Shown: positions 19,609 through 21,001 of the stretch, one piece after another | How positions within the stretch are numbered: the stretch's first letter is position 1 | How the letters are laid out: the number at the start of each line of letters is the position of its first letter | NCBI GenBank assembly: GCA_958430865.1 | Contig: CAUDNR010000648.1 | Span: forward strand, 1 to 21,001 | Source: Entrophospora sp. SA101 | Lineage: Eukaryota; Glomeromycota; Glomeromycetes; Entrophosporales; Entrophosporaceae | Direction of reading: 5' to 3' | DNA length: 21,001 bases | Position numbers and translations under genes: made by a program | The notes under the pieces: model-generated | Database searches by the model: none | Told to the model about the DNA's origin: nothing | The model's input: only the letters and a program-made list of their open reading frames with translations

Positions 19609-20366
19609 TATTTTATAAGTTTTAAGATGTGAATAAGACTTGGAAGTTTGGAAATTGGAATATTTTCTTTTGCCATCCAGTAAATCATTTTCATTATATT
19701 AATTATATGTTTGTTACCATTATTAGTGGCTTTTTTGGAAGAATCTTGTATGGTTATTCTTGCCTTTTCTAGAAGCAAAGAACCATCATGTTGGTTTGAA
19801 AGTGCATGAGTTGCTAGAGCAGTAGATTTTGAAACATTTTTTGATCCTAAATAATAGCATTAAAATGTCAGCAAATTAATAATTGCAAAATTAATTATAT
19901 TTATTTGTCATTTTTTTCTGCAAGTTGATTTTTTTTCCCATGTGCTTTACAAATTGTGCAAAACATTCTCTTTATTGCTGTTGTATGTGAAAATGAAATT
20001 ATGTGAACTCATAATTCACATATGTGAAATTCAAATTAGCCAATCAGAATTTCACCTCACACCATAATATTTCAATTTCACATACAACATTGCTGCATCA
20101 TATTTTAACCATTTATATGTGTTTAGCCATTCATGATGAAAAGTTCTTCCTGATTTTTTAAAATGCACTTTTTTATTTGACATTTTAATATGATTTTCAC
20201 TTAATTCACTTTTTTTATTTGATCTTTTTGAAGTATCATCATTATCTGAGCCTTGAGTTGTCAAATCATCTGAACCTTCTATATCTAGTTCATCAATATT
20301 TGTTTCATTTATAAATGCTTCATCCCAAATTTCAGTAGTCAGATTATCTAATTCTTCTTATTCCAT
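19608..20366 (-). pseudogene. hAT transposase N-terminal part, copy 2
   Basis: As 9016-9774: nonsense codon 3, MITE in the zinc finger and loss of the centre are all shared. Confidence 0.7.
19981..20087. mobile_element. 107-bp MITE, copy 2
   Basis: Same position in the hAT element and same 7-of-8 flanks as 9389-9495. Confidence 0.85.
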
Positions 20367-20859
20367 ACTATTTATTTATAATTTATTTTTTTAAATAAGG
20401 GAAAACAAATACACATAAATTCATATTTAAATTGTGTATATTTTTAAATTTAATAATTTAATAACAGTGAAATAAGATTTAAATTAAGTCAATACTTTCT
20501 TCTGAAAATTCAAAAGATACAAATTATGGTTCTTTTCTAAAATATTGATACACATATATGTATACATTATTTAGTATAAAATTTTTTTATGTGGATGGGA
20601 AATCTGTACAAAAAAAAATAAAAATAAAAAGGAAAAATATCCAGTAACTCTTTTTTTTTCTGGAAGTTAAAATTTTTTAAAGGAAAATCCGGATTTTTAA
20701 AGTACTATTTCCAGCCCTGGTTGGATTATTAATTTGCTGCTGTTTGGAATTTTGAACCTGCACATAGGTTATAAGAAGTTGCTTCCTGTTCAGACTTTCA
20801 TCATGCTTTCCAAATTTTTGATTTCAGCCCAGATCATAGTAATAATACATTCTAAAATT

Positions 20860-21001
20860 AAATTCATTACTTGAAATTATTAATATTTACCTATATATAT
20901 TATTCTCTGAATCATTGTTAGCTCTAAGGTTGTGGGCGAAACCTCTTAATGACTGTCAAAACTCTGTCAAAACTCTAATGAACAATTAATGTGTAACCTG
21001 T
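20860..21001. other. Single-copy sequence beyond copy 2
   Basis: This follows the last base shared by both copies; no gene is seen. CTGTCAAAACT is repeated twice in tandem at 20953-20974. It shows what should follow copy 1 if the gap hides the same sequence. Confidence 0.6.

Larger units (their letters stand above)
19283..20719 (-). mobile_element. Internally deleted hAT element, copy 2
   Basis: Same element as 8691-10127 with the same end repeats and inner deletion. One substitution (C to T on + near 19749) is visible. Confidence 0.82.
11454..20859 (+). repeat. Direct duplication, copy 2 (about 9.4 kb)
   Basis: Matches copy 1 from its left edge to the last base before the copy 1 gap, apart from the 502-bp segment missing at the 16510/16511 junction. 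Copy 2 runs on into 20860-21001, whose counterpart after copy 1 is hidden by the N run. The + strand gene is complete here because its first exons (10615-11453) lie directly upstream. Confidence 0.97.

Noticed and set aside
358..20859. CRISPR array, bacterial operon or prophage
   Set aside because: There are no regularly spaced repeats with unique spacers and no ribosome binding sites, and genes have introns; the DNA is eukaryotic.

Overview
The window is eukaryotic nuclear DNA. It is very AT-rich, has spliceosomal introns of about 70-130 nt with GTAAGT/GTATGT-type donors and TTGCAG-type acceptors, and is full of decayed transposons and short repeats. The gene families look like those I associate with arbuscular mycorrhizal fungi (Glomeromycotina, Rhizophagus-like): Q/N-rich proteins, expanded uncharacterised families, Crinkler-like coiled-coil relics and hAT-type transposase relics. 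That assignment is inference from family resemblance and base composition; no database was searched.

The dominant structure is a direct duplication of about 9.9 kb. Copy 1 is 358-10267 and stops exactly at a run of ten Ns. Copy 2 is 11454-20859 and continues into new sequence. The copies differ by only a handful of substitutions and single-base indels that I could see, plus one 502-bp segment (5417-5918) absent from copy 2. Between them, 10278-11453 is single-copy sequence carrying the promoter and first exons of a spliced gene. Positions 3-131 are an inverted copy of 10278-10402.

Each unit has the same order. (i) On +, an eight-exon gene of unknown function; copy 1 has only its 3' half, and both copies carry an in-frame TAG in exon 7. 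(ii) On -, a broken Crinkler-like relic (C-terminal piece 2624-3147, N-terminal coiled-coil piece 4199-4405), interrupted by a nested MITE, AT-rich repeats and a 34-bp perfect palindrome. (iii) On -, a decayed transposase-like relic (5112-6037), the site of the 502-bp difference. (iv) On -, a small exon-like fragment (6537-6641). (v) On -, an intact single-exon Q/N-rich protein gene (7380-7979), the best intact gene in the unit. (vi) A 1.4-kb internally deleted hAT element (8691-10127) with matching terminal inverted repeats, keeping the N-terminal zinc finger and the C-terminal dimerisation motif of its transposase but not the region between; a 107-bp MITE has landed inside the zinc finger.

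The genes do not form a pathway. The region reads as transposon-rich accessory sequence. The open question is whether the repeated block is a true recent tandem duplication or two alleles/nuclear haplotypes placed end to end by the assembler. I see no candidate for a new defence or metabolic system.
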